From NCBI RefSeq assembly GCF_900101495.1, contig NZ_FMUS01000018.1:1-64000 (forward strand): DNA of 64,000 nucleotides. Direction: 5' to 3'. The DNA is from Alkaliphilus peptidifermentans DSM 18978. Its GTDB lineage: Bacteria > Bacillota > Clostridia > Peptostreptococcales > Natronincolaceae. Shown piece after piece: positions 51,527-62,380 of the stretch (position 1 is the stretch's first letter; every line of letters begins with the position of its first letter). Made by a program: the position numbers and the translations under genes. The notes under the pieces were generated by a model. The model was not told where the DNA came from and did not search any database. It worked only from the letters and a program-made list of their open reading frames with translations.

Positions 51527-54500
51527 CTAGCTGGCTATATCATCATTTTTATCAGCAAGCTTAACTGAAACCAAAGATGAAACCCCCTCTTCCTCCATAG
51601 TGACACCATATAGGGCATCAGTAATCTCCATCGTTCCCTTTCTATGGGTAACTATAATAAACTGAGTGGTTTCTGAAAGCTCCTTTAAGAAGCTTGAAAA
51701 TCTCTGAACATTTGCATCATCTAGGGCTGCTTCTATTTCGTCTAGAATACAGAATGGGCTAGGCTTCACCAGCAATATGGCAAATAAAAGGGAAATTGCT
51801 GTAAGGGCCCTTTCTCCACCAGATAATAATGATAAATTCTGAAGCTTTTTACCCGGCGGCTGAGCAATAATATCCACACCTGATTTCAATATGTTTGCTT
51901 CATCCTCCAATATCAAATCAGCCTTTCCTCCTCCAAATAACTTTATAAACACATTATTGAAGTTCTCCCTAATGATTTGAAACTGATTGATGAATTGTAT
52001 CTCCATATTTTTTTCCATTTCGTCGATGACATCCTTCAAGGATTCTTGTGCTTGATAAAGGTCGTCCTTTTGCTTCTTAAGGAAATCGTATCTTTCCTTA
52101 ACCCTTTCGTATTCATCGATTGATTCAAGATTAATGTTCCCTAAAGCTCTTATTTCATCCTTATACTCCTTGATTTCTCTTGTTGCCTTCCCTATGTCCT
52201 CAATTTCTTGTTTCATCTCCTGTGCACTATTATATGTTAGCTCATACTCTTCCCAAAGTTTGTTATAATAGGACTGTTGCTGCATTTCAAGCTTTGTTTT
52301 CTTTAAATCAAGCTTATGACCATTTTCCTGTATATCTGCAGTTACCTGTTGATTTGCTTCTAGTCTTCGTTTTATATTTTCTTCTTCTTTTAATATCTCA
52401 CTCTTTTTTATCTTCAATTCTTCCAGTTTTAATTCGAGGTTTTTTCCTTCTTCCCTCAAAAGAGTCAGTTCACTTTGGGTTTGATTGATTTCTTCCTCAA
52501 GGTGAGAATATTTGCTGTTTATATTAGCAACTTCATTTTGCTTAAGTATTTTAAGCTTCTCTGCTTTTTCAATGGTAGCTTGAAGGTGATCTATTTCCTG
52601 AAGCAGCGCTCTTTTTTGTCCCTCCACCTCTGCTTCCTTCACCTTACTCTGTGTTATTTCTATGTTCAATGCCTCCTGCTTTTCTTTTTCCAACTGTAAA
52701 TTCCTATGGATTTCATTGACGGTTTGACGAGTATCTGATATATGATCTTCAATCTTAAGAATTTCCTCATCAATAATTAATTGCTTCTTATTAGAATCTT
52801 CATTAACATTATTTAATTGCTTAATTTCACCTTCTATTTGTAGGATTGAAGCTCTATATTGTATTTCTTCCTTTTTTGCCTGTTCAATTTTATTAAGTAA
52901 AGTAGCTTCTTTAATTTTGTTTTTCTGTAGAGTATTATTTAGATTTAAAAGTACCTGGGTATATTCCTTTTTCTTTGAAACCATGTTATCCAGCTTATTT
53001 TTTTGATTATCCATTCTTAACTCAAGAGTATGAATTTGACTCACCAAGTCTTCTAATTCCCTCTTTCTACCCAAAATACCAGCTGTGTTTTTAATACTGC
53101 TTCCTCCTGTTAATGAGCCTCCAATATTTATAACATCACCATCTATTGTAACAATTTTAAGCTTATATTGAAGTTTTTTAGCCACAGCAATACCCACATC
53201 AATATTTGGTACGATTAAAACTCTAGCGAGAAGATTAGAAAATATATTTTTATACTTCTCATCACAACTAATAATATCCAATGCTATTTCTACATTCTTT
53301 TGTTCACCAATAATCCTATGCTCTTCGTTGTTAATATTTCTACTCTGTATAGCACTTAAGGGTAATATAGTAATTCTACCAAGATTATTTCTTTTCATAT
53401 GCTCTATCAATCTCTTAGCATCTGCTTCAGTTTCGCTTACAATATTCTGTATAGCTACACCTAGTGCAGTTTCTATTGCTACCTCATAACCCTTGGGCAC
53501 CTTTAATAGGTCCGCCACAACACCATATATACCCTTACCTAGAGTAGGATTCTTTTCACACGCCTGAAGAATGTTTTTAACACTCTTATTAAAGCCTTCG
53601 TGATCCTTCTCCATTTCCTCCAGTACATTTCTTCTAGATTGGCGATGATTAATTTGATTTTTTAGAACCTCCAACTGCTGTGAATCCGTTGTTATGTTAT
53701 TATCTAGCTTTTCTTCTAGTCCTTTTATTTCTTTAGCTTCTTCCTCAATTGAATCGATACTATGTACTAACAGTTTTAAATTTTCTTCCAAGCTTGTAAC
53801 TTCAGTGTTTTTTTCCTTAAGTTTTTCATTGAAATCACATAATTCTTTATTAATTTGATGAAGGCGCTCCTCCATTGTTCTTATCAAGGTTTTTAAACTA
53901 TTTAACTCGCTTTTCTTATCACTAATTTCATTTAATGCGTCAATAATATAAGATTTAGAATCCTCCATATCTTTCTCTCGAGAGGAATTATGATGAGCCT
54001 GTCTTTCATAGCTTTCCACTTTGTCAATTACTTTCTTTTGTAGTTGGTCTAACTCTTTACAGACCTCTTCCAGCTCAATTAGCTTAATTTCCAGCTGACT
54101 ATTGGCATTTATCTCCTCTTCTTTGAGCTTTAAAATTTCTTCTTTTACTCTTTCAAGATTTTCATCATTATGAAGGGTTTTTTCTTTACTAAGCTGAATA
54201 GCCCCTTCCTTCTTTTTTATTTCATTTTCAGTATTGAAAAACTTATTTTGAAGATTTGAAAAGCTTTCATCCCATTGATTTAACAATTGATTAACATCTT
54301 CAATCTGCTGATTAAGCTTTTGCTTTTCTTCCTTTTGATTCTCCATAGAGTTTTTCAGAAGGTCTATTTGATCTATAAGCTCCTTTAACCCTGCTTCAGT
54401 TTTATCTATCTCTCTTATAAAAAGATTGACCTCAAGTCTTAATAATTTTTCTTTAATGCCTTGGTATTTAAGAGCTTTTTTGCTCTGATTTTTTAAAGGC

Positions 54501-55108
54501 TCCAATTGATTTTCTAATTCATGAAGGATATCAGCAACCCTAAGTAGATTTTCTCTAGTGGCGTTTAGTTTTTTCTCTGCCTCATCCCTTCTAGTTTTGT
54601 ACTTAATAATTCCAGCTGCCTCTTCAAATATTAGTCTTCTTTCCTCTGGCTTACTACTCAGGATTTCGTCAATTTTACCTTGTCCAATAATAGAATATCC
54701 TTCTTTACCAATACCTGTATCCATCAATAGTTCTCTTATATCCTTTAAACGACAGGAGGATTTGTTTAAGTAATACTCACTTTCACCAGAACGATATACC
54801 CTTCTTGTGATGGTTACTTCTCCATAGTCTATGGGCATAAGCATAGAGGTATTATCCAGCGTTAATGAAACCTCAGCCATACCTACAGGCTTTCTTGTAG
54901 TAGTTCCAGCAAAAATAACATCCTCCATTTTACTTCCCCTAAGGGACTTAGGACTTTGTTCTCCCAGCACCCAGCGAATAGAATCAGATATATTACTTTT
55001 ACCGCTACCGTTTGGTCCTACAACACCGATAATACCATTGTCAAATTGCATTTCAATTTTATTTGCAAAAGATTTAAAGCCTTGAATTTCTAATCTTTTT
55101 AAATACAA
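51527..55108 (-). CDS. smc: Chromosome partition protein Smc
   Basis: A 1193-aa condensin ATPase that folds and separates chromosomes. N-terminal head with Walker A VVGPNGSGKSNISDSIRWVL and the Q-loop region. Two long coiled coils (about 170-500 and 660-1010) flank the hinge (about 510-640, GKGIYGVVADLLKVPKGYEV). The C-terminal head has the signature LLSGGERALTAISLLFAILL and Walker B PSPFCILDEIEAALDDANVQ. Start is TTG with GAGGTGA upstream. It lies between the radical SAM gene and ftsY, as in many Clostridia. Confidence 0.98.
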   Translation of the reverse strand: MYLKRLEIQGFKSFANKIEMQFDNGIIGVVGPNGSGKSNISDSIRWVLGEQSPKSLRGSKMEDVIFAGTTTRKPVGMAEVSLTLDNTSMLMPIDYGEVTITRRVYRSGESEYYLNKSSCRLKDIRELLMDTGIGKEGYSIIGQGKIDEILSSKPEERRLIFEEAAGIIKYKTRRDEAEKKLNATRENLLRVADILHELENQLEPLKNQSKKALKYQGIKEKLLRLEVNLFIREIDKTEAGLKELIDQIDLLKNSMENQKEEKQKLNQQIEDVNQLLNQWDESFSNLQNKFFNTENEIKKKEGAIQLSKEKTLHNDENLERVKEEILKLKEEEINANSQLEIKLIELEEVCKELDQLQKKVIDKVESYERQAHHNSSREKDMEDSKSYIIDALNEISDKKSELNSLKTLIRTMEERLHQINKELCDFNEKLKEKNTEVTSLEENLKLLVHSIDSIEEEAKEIKGLEEKLDNNITTDSQQLEVLKNQINHRQSRRNVLEEMEKDHEGFNKSVKNILQACEKNPTLGKGIYGVVADLLKVPKGYEVAIETALGVAIQNIVSETEADAKRLIEHMKRNNLGRITILPLSAIQSRNINNEEHRIIGEQKNVEIALDIISCDEKYKNIFSNLLARVLIVPNIDVGIAVAKKLQYKLKIVTIDGDVINIGGSLTGGSSIKNTAGILGRKRELEDLVSQIHTLELRMDNQKNKLDNMVSKKKEYTQVLLNLNNTLQKNKIKEATLLNKIEQAKKEEIQYRASILQIEGEIKQLNNVNEDSNKKQLIIDEEILKIEDHISDTRQTVNEIHRNLQLEKEKQEALNIEITQSKVKEAEVEGQKRALLQEIDHLQATIEKAEKLKILKQNEVANINSKYSHLEEEINQTQSELTLLREEGKNLELKLEELKIKKSEILKEEENIKRRLEANQQVTADIQENGHKLDLKKTKLEMQQQSYYNKLWEEYELTYNSAQEMKQEIEDIGKATREIKEYKDEIRALGNINLESIDEYERVKERYDFLKKQKDDLYQAQESLKDVIDEMEKNMEIQFINQFQIIRENFNNVFIKLFGGGKADLILEDEANILKSGVDIIAQPPGKKLQNLSLLSGGERALTAISLLFAILLVKPSPFCILDEIEAALDDANVQRFSSFLKELSETTQFIIVTHRKGTMEITDALYGVTMEEEGVSSLVSVKLADKNDDIAS

Positions 55109-55212
55109 AAAATCACCTCAAATACTTGTGAAATCTTTACTGATTTATTTTATCATAAAGAAGTTAATAACTCTAGTAAATACTTTTTCCTTGATTCATG
55201 CAAAAACTACTC

Positions 55213-56235
55213 TTAAAAGACTTCAACCACCAAATGACCTTTTTTGCCTTCGGTTGAGGATTTCACTTTAAAACACTTAAGATGATACTTCTCTATAAAA
55301 TAGCTTTTATTAGACTGCTTGTACCCTGCTACTTTAGAAGAATCTTTTTGGTTGCAATAAATTATAAGATTTTGAAAATCAGTTTGTCCTTTTGACTCAA
55401 TAATTGCCTGGATTTTATCTCTATATATCTCTGTTTCAACCATTTCTCGGAAAGCTGGGTGGTAGGGTCCTGCAACTACACTTTTGCCGTATGTAATCTC
55501 CTCCGTACTTTGTAGCCCCATCCTTATAACAGGTATTTCTGCATTTTGGAATTTTTTCAGTACTTCCTTTGCAATAGCAACACATTCCACTAAGGAAAAG
55601 GGTATGTAGTCTCCTGACTTATATAGCTCCTCCAGAAGGGTATCTTTTATTACTATGGTTGGATATACCCTAACAAAATCCGGTTTCCATTGTATAAAAT
55701 CCTCTACGGTTCTATTTATCGACTCATGGGTATCTCCAGCTAATCCCAGCATCATCTGCAAGCCAAGTTGATAGCCTGCAGCCTTAATATCCAATACAGC
55801 TTTATCAACGTCATCCTTTGTGTGTCCCCTTTGATTTAGCATTAAAACATGGTCATTGGTTGATTGAACTCCTAGTTCTATTATAGATACTCCATAGGCT
55901 CCCAATTGCTGTAGTATGCTCTTATTAATGTAGTCTGGCCTGGTAGAAAGCCTTATGTCCTTTATGTATCCCTTCTTTTTAGCTTGCCATGCTGGTTCTA
56001 GTAATTCAGTTTGTTTATCTAAAGGAATACCAGTGAAGCTTCCACCATAAAATGCAACCTCTTTATCCATGTCTTCAGGATATATCTCTAAATATTTCTC
56101 AATTAAAGCTCCAACATCAACACCAGTAATTTCGGTAATATCACCTGCAATTCGCTTTTGATTGCAGAAGCTACAGTCATGGGGACAGCCCCTATGGGGG
56201 ATAAATATCGGAATTATGTATTTCTTCTTAGACAT
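55213..56235 (-). CDS. Radical SAM protein, Elp3-like
   Basis: A 340-aa radical SAM enzyme. The cluster motif is HRGCPHDCSFCNQKR (CxxxCxxC), followed by FYGGSFTGIP and RLSTRPDYINKSILQQLGAY (SAM-binding and barrel segments), typical of the Elp3/YhcC-like group seen between rnc and smc in Clostridia. The substrate is unknown; a tRNA-modification role is possible by analogy. The histone-acetyltransferase domain of true Elp3 is absent. It overlaps the end of rnc by 8 bp. Confidence 0.88.
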   Translation of the reverse strand: MSKKKYIIPIFIPHRGCPHDCSFCNQKRIAGDITEITGVDVGALIEKYLEIYPEDMDKEVAFYGGSFTGIPLDKQTELLEPAWQAKKKGYIKDIRLSTRPDYINKSILQQLGAYGVSIIELGVQSTNDHVLMLNQRGHTKDDVDKAVLDIKAAGYQLGLQMMLGLAGDTHESINRTVEDFIQWKPDFVRVYPTIVIKDTLLEELYKSGDYIPFSLVECVAIAKEVLKKFQNAEIPVIRMGLQSTEEITYGKSVVAGPYHPAFREMVETEIYRDKIQAIIESKGQTDFQNLIIYCNQKDSSKVAGYKQSNKSYFIEKYHLKCFKVKSSTEGKKGHLVVEVF

Positions 56236-56944
56236 CTTTATATCTTTCCTTTAAAATTGCCTGCATAGCTGCATTTTGCTCAGCTTCCTTCTTGCTTTTT
56301 CCTTGACCTTCACCTAAAACCTTCCCCCCAAAAAGTATCTCTATGTCAAAGGTTTTGTCATGGTCTGGCCCGGTTTCCTTCACTACATTATAGATTATTT
56401 TTTCGGTTGACTTACTTTGAAGAAGCTCCTGTAGGTGGGTTTTATAATCTTTAACAAGCTTTCCATTGACAGCCATATCAATTAAGTCTGTCATAAGGCT
56501 TAGAATAAAGCTTCTAGCATCGTTAAACCCACCATCTAAATAGATTGCACCAATCACAGCTTCAAATGCATCAGCTAAAATAGAACCCCGATTTCGCCCA
56601 CCAGTGTTGTCCTCCCCTTTACCAAGCAGTAAGTATTCACCAATATTTATTAACCTTGCTTTACTGGCCAAAGAGGATTCACATACCACATTTGCCCTAA
56701 CCTTTGTCAATTCACCCTCAGGCAAGTGCTTATATTGATGAAATATGTAATCACTAATTGCAAGACTTAAAATAGAGTCTCCTAAGAATTCCAGCCTTTC
56801 ATTATGAATAACCTTCTTAGTTTTCATCTCATTGGCAAAGGAGCTATGGGTTAATGCTTCATCAATTAATTGGGGGTTTTTAAAACTATAAGTGATTACA
56901 CTTTGAAATTCAATTAACTGTTCTTTTCTATACTTATTTGACAT
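56228..56944 (-). CDS. rnc: Ribonuclease III
   Basis: A 238-aa double-strand-specific RNase that processes rRNA and small RNAs. The catalytic domain has NERLEFLGDSILSLAISDYI (conserved acidic box) and ILADAFEAVIGAIYLDGGFN. A C-terminal dsRNA-binding domain (DYKTHLQELLQSKSTEKIIY, then GEGQGKSKKEAEQNAAMQAI) follows. ATG 56944 follows GGAGAG; the ATG five codons earlier lies within that site. A terminator separates it from fabF, and a TTTACT..TAAAAT-type promoter is possible in the gap. Confidence 0.97.
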   Translation of the reverse strand: MSNKYRKEQLIEFQSVITYSFKNPQLIDEALTHSSFANEMKTKKVIHNERLEFLGDSILSLAISDYIFHQYKHLPEGELTKVRANVVCESSLASKARLINIGEYLLLGKGEDNTGGRNRGSILADAFEAVIGAIYLDGGFNDARSFILSLMTDLIDMAVNGKLVKDYKTHLQELLQSKSTEKIIYNVVKETGPDHDKTFDIEILFGGKVLGEGQGKSKKEAEQNAAMQAILKERYKDV

Positions 56945-57060
56945 AATATTTCTCTCCATTTCTTATCCTTTAATCAGTACAATAAATTACCATTTTATTT
57001 TGATTTTACTATTTTTTTGGATTAAGTAAAAGATTAGTCTATTATAAAGATGAAATTAAA

Positions 57061-57092
57061 AAAATAATTATAGGGAAGTCCTATAATTATTT
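57061..57092 (-). terminator. Terminator of the fatty-acid operon after fabF
   Basis: AATAATTATAGG-ACTT-CCTATAATTATT (57061-57092) with a T-run on the minus strand, just after the fabF stop. It marks the end of the fapR-fabF unit. Confidence 0.8.
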
Positions 57093-57106
57093 TCTTAAAT
57101 TCAGTT

Positions 57107-58345
57107 TTATTTATACTTTTTTACTATAATTGTTGCATTATGTCCACCAAATCCTAGGGAATTTGATAGAGCATAATTAACTTCTCTTTTCTTGCTATGA
57201 TTTGGAGTATAATCCAAATCGCACTCTGGATCGGGGTTATCAAGGTTTATTGTTGGCGGTACTATATCTTCATTTGCTGAAAGGACACATGCAATTGCTT
57301 CTATGCTTCCTGCAGCCCCCAAAAGATGCCCTGTCATAGATTTAGTTGAGCTAATACTCAGCTCCTTAGCATGATCTTTAAATACCTTTTTAATGGCCAT
57401 GGTTTCAAATTTATCATTGTAAGGAGTACTGGTTCCATGAGCATTTATATAATCAATCTCATCGCTGGTAATACCTGCATCCTGTAATGCACATTCCATT
57501 GCCCGGGCAGCACCTTCACCTTCTGGTGATGGTGCAGTTATATGATACGCGTCAGCACTCATGCCATAGCCTACTACTTCTGCATATATTCTTGCACCTC
57601 TTTTTTGTGCGTGCTCTAATTCTTCAAGAACTAAAATACCAGAGCCCTCACCCATTACAAATCCATCTCTATTTATATCAAAGGGCCTACTGGCCTTTTG
57701 AGGCTCTTCGTTATTGGTGGACATTGCCTTCATAGAACAAAATCCAGCTATTGATAGAGGTGTAATAGACGCCTCCATACCACCAGAAATCATAATGTCT
57801 GCTGCCCCCCGTTGAATCACTTTAAAGGCTTCACCTATTGCATTTGTCGATGATGCACAAGCAGTTACTACAGTAGTATTAGGTCCCTTTGCACCTAAAA
57901 ACATTGATACATGACCTGCCCCTATATTTGAGATCATCATTGGAATAAAGAAAGGACTGATTCTCCTTACACCCTTATCCATCAATTTTTGATGTTGATC
58001 TTCAAGGGTTTCTATACCACCAATACCAGAACCAAGTATTACACCAAATTTTTCTGCTACTATTTCTTCAATTCTCAAGCCAGCATCCTTCATTGCCATT
58101 TGAGATGCTGCAACTGCCAGCTGAGTAAATCGATCCATTTTTCTTGCTTCTTTTTTATCTATATAGGTTTCAGGATTAAAGTCTTTTACCTCTGCAGCAA
58201 TTTTTGTAGGATAATCGCTTGTATCAAACTTTCTAATATGATCTATTCCAGATACTCCTGATAATAGCGATTTCCAGTATTCTTCAACTGTATTACCAAT
58301 TGGTGTAATACATCCTAACCCCGTTACCACAACTCTTCTATTCAT
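57107..58345 (-). CDS. fabF: 3-oxoacyl-ACP synthase II
   Basis: A 412-aa condensing enzyme that elongates acyl-ACP with malonyl-ACP. The active-site Cys is in [13 protein letters not shown], with His in [14 protein letters not shown] and [17 protein letters not shown]. Standard N-terminus [20 protein letters not shown]. It follows acpP after an 80-bp gap holding a GAGTCCCG / CGGGACTTT hairpin (58368-58390), possibly an attenuator between the highly expressed acpP and fabF. Last gene before the fab operon terminator. Confidence 0.97.
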   Translation of the reverse strand: MNRRVVVTGLGCITPIGNTVEEYWKSLLSGVSGIDHIRKFDTSDYPTKIAAEVKDFNPETYIDKKEARKMDRFTQLAVAASQMAMKDAGLRIEEIVAEKFGVILGSGIGGIETLEDQHQKLMDKGVRRISPFFIPMMISNIGAGHVSMFLGAKGPNTTVVTACASSTNAIGEAFKVIQRGAADIMISGGMEASITPLSIAGFCSMKAMSTNNEEPQKASRPFDINRDGFVMGEGSGILVLEELEHAQKRGARIYAEVVGYGMSADAYHITAPSPEGEGAARAMECALQDAGITSDEIDYINAHGTSTPYNDKFETMAIKKVFKDHAKELSISSTKSMTGHLLGAAGSIEAIACVLSANEDIVPPTINLDNPDPECDLDYTPNHSKKREVNYALSNSLGFGGHNATIIVKKYK

Positions 58346-58425
58346 TGTTAGTGCCTCCCTTAGCTATAAAGTCCCGAATTCACGGGACTCAGTCTTACAA
58401 TATTCTCATATAAGGATTGTTATAA

Positions 58426-58656
58426 CTATTTTTTGGCTTCTACATACTTTACAATATCTCCGATATTTTTAAACTTTTCAGCTTCTTCATCAGGAATTTC
58501 CACTCCAAATTCATCTTCAATAGCCATAACTATTTCTACAGCGTCTAATGAATCCGCTTCTAAATCATTTATTAATGATGTTGTCATTTTAACCTCACTT
58601 ACATCGTTAATTCCTAATTGCTCTCCTATAATTTCAACAACTCTCTCAAATACCAT
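58426..58656 (-). CDS. acpP: Acyl carrier protein
   Basis: A 76-aa ACP. The Ser that takes phosphopantetheine is in [19 protein letters not shown]. It carries all intermediates of fatty-acid synthesis and serves PlsX and the Fab enzymes in the same operon. ATG after AGGAGGAAAT, 51 bp downstream of fabG. Confidence 0.98.
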   Translation of the reverse strand: MVFERVVEIIGEQLGINDVSEVKMTTSLINDLEADSLDAVEIVMAIEDEFGVEIPDEEAEKFKNIGDIVKYVEAKK

Positions 58657-58707
58657 TTTTATTTCCTCCTCTTATTTTTGATTGAATTTTTTATTTTTTA
58701 TTTTAAA

Positions 58708-59451
58708 TTACATTGCCATTCCACCATCTACATGAATTACCTGACCTGTTATGTAATTGGCATTTTCACTGCTTAGAAAAACCACTAGATTTGCAATATC
58801 CTCTGGCTTTCCATATCTCTTTAAGGGTATATGGCTTAATAGCTCTTCTTTAATATTATCTGTTAGCACAGATGTCATATCTGTATCGATAAATCCAGGA
58901 GCTATTGCATTAACATTTATCCCTTTTACTGCTAATTCCTTAGCCAGTGATTTTGTTAGGCCAATTACACCCGCCTTTGAAGCACAGTAGTTTGCTTGAC
59001 CAGCATTTCCCATAACACCAACAACAGATGACATATTAATAATTTTGCCATATTTTTGTTTCATCATTCTTCTAATAACAGCTTTTGTACAAAAGAAAAT
59101 ACCATTAAGGTTTACATCCATCACCTGCTGCCATTCTTCATCCTTCATCCTCATAAATAAATTGTCGCGAGTAATACCAGCATTATTTACTAGAATATCA
59201 ACGCCATCGAAATGTCCTTCAATTTCCTCCATCATTCCTTTAACATCATTGGAGTCCGCTACATTGGCCTTAACTGCTAAACCTTTAACTCCAAGTTCTT
59301 CAATTTCTTCAACAACTTTATCAGCCGCTTCTTTGTTGCTGGTATAATTGATAATTATATTTGCACCTGCCTGGGCAAGGGCTTTAGAGATAGCTTTTCC
59401 TATTCCCCTTGATCCACCTGTAACAAGAGCTGTTTTTCCACTTAAGCTCAT
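58708..59451 (-). CDS. fabG: 3-oxoacyl-ACP reductase
   Basis: A 247-aa short-chain dehydrogenase that reduces 3-oxoacyl-ACP with NADPH. TGGSRGIGKAISKALAQAGA (cofactor loop), NNAG, catalytic Ser (INMSSVVG) and YCASKAG (Tyr-x-x-x-Lys) are all present. It lies 16 bp after fabD and before acpP. Confidence 0.97.
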   Translation of the reverse strand: MSLSGKTALVTGGSRGIGKAISKALAQAGANIIINYTSNKEAADKVVEEIEELGVKGLAVKANVADSNDVKGMMEEIEGHFDGVDILVNNAGITRDNLFMRMKDEEWQQVMDVNLNGIFFCTKAVIRRMMKQKYGKIINMSSVVGVMGNAGQANYCASKAGVIGLTKSLAKELAVKGINVNAIAPGFIDTDMTSVLTDNIKEELLSHIPLKRYGKPEDIANLVVFLSSENANYITGQVIHVDGGMAM

Positions 59452-59467
59452 ATTATCCTCCTCCTAG

Positions 59468-60409
59468 TTAAAAACTATTAATTAAGCTTTTAAAGCTTTC
59501 CATATCTTCTATGTTCTTTGTTTCAATTTGCATATTAATATTTTTAGCTATTTTTTTAATAAATGCACTAAGGGTTTTACCAGGTCCTATTTCAATGAAG
59601 GTATCTACACCCTCTTTGATCATAAATTCTATAGAATCCTGCCACAAAACTGAATTACTAACCTGTTTTACTAGGCTAGGAATAACTGCATCCTTGCCTT
59701 CCAGCAGCTTTGCATCAACATTTGTTACAACCCCTATTTCTGGGCTATTAAAGGAATATTGCAATAGATCATCCTTTAATCTATCCCCTGCTGGCTTTAA
59801 AAGACTACAGTGAAAGGGTGCACTCACTGGCAAAATTACAGCTTTTTTAGCACCAAATTCTATTGCCTTGCTTACTGCTGATTGTACAGCCTTCATCTCA
59901 CCCGAGATAACAATTTGACCTGGACTATTATAATTTGCTGTTTCAACAACACCATATTGTTGACACTCCATTAAGCATTTTTGCAGCTCTTCTCTTCCTA
60001 ATCCTAAAACAGCCGCCATAGTGCCTAAGCCCTGCGGAACTGCCTCCTGCATATATTTACCTCTGTTTCTAACTATCCTTACTGCATCGGCAAATCTAAT
60101 AACATTTGATTTAACCAATGATGCATATTCACCTAAGCTTAGTCCAGCCGTCATATCGCAGGAAATGCCTTCATTTTCCAACACCTTAAGTAATGCTATG
60201 CTGGTTGTTAATATAGCTGGTTGAGTATTCTCTGTTTTAATAAGCTCTTCATCTGGGCCTTCGAAGCATAGTTTTTTCATATCATATCCTAAAAAATCAC
60301 TTGCCTCTTCAAATACTTCTTTAGCAGATGAAAAGTTTTCTGTTATCTCTTTCCCCATACCCACATATTGAGCCCCTTGCCCAGGGAAAACAAAAGCTGA
60401 CTTACCCAT
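59468..60409 (-). CDS. fabD: Malonyl-CoA:ACP transacylase
   Basis: A 313-aa transferase that moves malonyl from CoA to ACP. FPGQGAQYVGMG, AGLSLGEYASLV (active Ser; the usual GHS is GLS, as in many Firmicutes) and VSAPFHCSLLKPAGD (active His). It begins 2 bp after the fabK stop, so they are coupled. Confidence 0.97.
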   Translation of the reverse strand: MGKSAFVFPGQGAQYVGMGKEITENFSSAKEVFEEASDFLGYDMKKLCFEGPDEELIKTENTQPAILTTSIALLKVLENEGISCDMTAGLSLGEYASLVKSNVIRFADAVRIVRNRGKYMQEAVPQGLGTMAAVLGLGREELQKCLMECQQYGVVETANYNSPGQIVISGEMKAVQSAVSKAIEFGAKKAVILPVSAPFHCSLLKPAGDRLKDDLLQYSFNSPEIGVVTNVDAKLLEGKDAVIPSLVKQVSNSVLWQDSIEFMIKEGVDTFIEIGPGKTLSAFIKKIAKNINMQIETKNIEDMESFKSLINSF

Positions 60410-60411
60410 TT

Positions 60412-61362
60412 TTACTCCTCCTTGCCATATTTCCCTATTATAAGTAACTGATTCTTTGCATCAAGTATAATTTCATTTATGATTTCACTACAGGGTTTAA
60501 TATCATTAATCATAGCAGCTATTTGACCTGCCATAACTGAACCTTCTTCAATATCACCTTCTACTGCCGCTATCCTAAGCTTACCAGTTCCATATGCCTC
60601 TAATGCTTCAATAGTGGCACCTTCCTTTTCCAGCCTTGAAAATTCCTTTGTTAGTTTATTTTTAATAACTCTTACAGGATGACCTGTTGCTCTGGCAGTA
60701 ACTACAGCATCTCTATCCTTAGCCTTCAGCACCACATCCTTATACTTATCATGAACGGTGCATTCTACAGAACAGATGAACCGTGTCCCTATTTGTACAC
60801 CCTCAGCTCCAAGTGACAAGGCTGCTAAAAACCCCCTACCATCAGCAATACCACCTGCTGCAATTACAGGGATGGTCACTGCTGAAGCAATCTGCGGAAC
60901 AAGAACCATTGTAGTTAGTTCACCAATATGTCCACCGGCCTCTGTACCTTCCACAATCACAGCGTCAGCACCCAGCTTTTCCATACGCTTTGCCAAGGCT
61001 ACCGAAGGAATTACTGGTATTACTTTTGTGCCGATTTCCTTAAATTTTTCTATATATTTACCAGGGTTACCAGCTCCAGTTGTAATTACAGATACTCTTT
61101 CTCTATATACAATCTCAATTACCTCTTCTACAAAGGGTGAAAGGAGCATTATATTAACTCCAAAGGGTTTATTTGTAATTTCCTTAGCTTTTTTTATTTC
61201 TTTTTCTACTACATCTGCTGGTGCATTACCAGCAGCAATTATTCCTAATCCTCCAGCCTCAGAAACTGCTGCTGCCAATTCTGCAGTTGCAACCCAGGCC
61301 ATACCGCCTTGAATAATTGGGTATTTTATATTTAATAATTCACAAAGTCTTGTTTGGAACAT
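60412..61362 (-). CDS. fabK: Enoyl-ACP reductase II, FMN-dependent
   Basis: A 316-aa TIM-barrel flavoenzyme of the nitronate monooxygenase-like family. KYPIIQGGMAWVATAELAAA, VIVEGTEAGGHIGELTTMVL and VPVIAAGGIADGRGFLAALS-type motifs (here IPVIAAGGIADG) bind FMN. Within a fab operon this is the FabK enoyl reductase that completes each cycle; FabI is not in the window. It follows fabH by 22 bp. Confidence 0.95.
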   Translation of the reverse strand: MFQTRLCELLNIKYPIIQGGMAWVATAELAAAVSEAGGLGIIAAGNAPADVVEKEIKKAKEITNKPFGVNIMLLSPFVEEVIEIVYRERVSVITTGAGNPGKYIEKFKEIGTKVIPVIPSVALAKRMEKLGADAVIVEGTEAGGHIGELTTMVLVPQIASAVTIPVIAAGGIADGRGFLAALSLGAEGVQIGTRFICSVECTVHDKYKDVVLKAKDRDAVVTARATGHPVRVIKNKLTKEFSRLEKEGATIEALEAYGTGKLRIAAVEGDIEEGSVMAGQIAAMINDIKPCSEIINEIILDAKNQLLIIGKYGKEE

Positions 61363-61384
61363 ACCATTCCTCCTTATTATAAGT

Positions 61385-62380
61385 CTATTTACACCATTTC
61401 ATAACAGTAGATGCCCATGTTAGGCCACCACCAAAAGCTACTAAAACAATTATATCTCCTTTTTTTATCTTTCCATTCTTTAAGGTTTCATCTAATGCAA
61501 CAGGTACAGATGCAGCAGACATATTTCCATACCTATCAAGGTTCACTACAACTCTATCCATTGGAAGTTTTAGTCTTTTGGCCGCAGCTTCAATTATTCT
61601 AATATTGGCTTGATGTGGAATCATATGATCTATTTCATCTAAAGAAATATTACTTCTTTCTAAAGCCTCTAATGCAGCTTTACCCATTACTCTAACAGCA
61701 AACTTAAAGACTTCACTGCCATCCATTTCGATATAGTGGAGCTTCTTCTCAAAAGTATCCAAAGAAACCGGCAGCCTTGTTCCTCCAGCAGGATGAGTTA
61801 GCGCCATACCTCCAGTGCCATCTGCACCAAGATAAGAGGATAGGATTCCATAACCCTCCTCTGTTCTTTCTATAACTGCTGCTCCTGCCCCATCACCAAA
61901 AAGGACACAGGTATTACGGTCTTCCCAGTTTAATATTTTAGATAGGGTTTCTGCACCTATAATCAATGCATTTTTGTAAAATCCATTTTTTATAAATTGT
62001 TCACCAATAGTTAATGCATATAAAAATCCAGAGCACGCAGCCTCAATATCAAATGCAGCCGCCTTGATTGCGCCTAAATTTTTTTGAACTATACAAGCAG
62101 TGGAAGGAAAGCTCAAATCTGGAGTTACAGTTGCTACTATAATTAAATCAATATCCTCAGCCTTTAGGTTGGCATCCTTCAATGCTTTTATTGCAGCCTC
62201 TGTTGCCAAATCAGATGTAGCTGTATTTTCATCTGTTACCCTTCTACAGGATATTCCGGTTCGGGTTCGTATCCATTCATCTGTAGTATCCACCATTTTT
62301 TCCAAATCAAAATTAGATAATTCCTTCTCCGGCAAAGCACTGCCTGTTCCAGTTATTCCAACTGAATATGTTTTATTCAA
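61385..62380 (-). CDS. fabH: 3-oxoacyl-ACP synthase III
   Basis: A 331-aa initiating condensing enzyme that uses acyl-CoA primers and malonyl-ACP. Cys in [13 protein letters not shown], His in [10 protein letters not shown] and Asn in [17 protein letters not shown]-terminal GGGLTWAS. The start is TTG, overlapping the end of plsX by 8 bp. Confidence 0.97.
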   Translation of the reverse strand: MNKTYSVGITGTGSALPEKELSNFDLEKMVDTTDEWIRTRTGISCRRVTDENTATSDLATEAAIKALKDANLKAEDIDLIIVATVTPDLSFPSTACIVQKNLGAIKAAAFDIEAACSGFLYALTIGEQFIKNGFYKNALIIGAETLSKILNWEDRNTCVLFGDGAGAAVIERTEEGYGILSSYLGADGTGGMALTHPAGGTRLPVSLDTFEKKLHYIEMDGSEVFKFAVRVMGKAALEALERSNISLDEIDHMIPHQANIRIIEAAAKRLKLPMDRVVVNLDRYGNMSAASVPVALDETLKNGKIKKGDIIVLVAFGGGLTWASTVMKWCK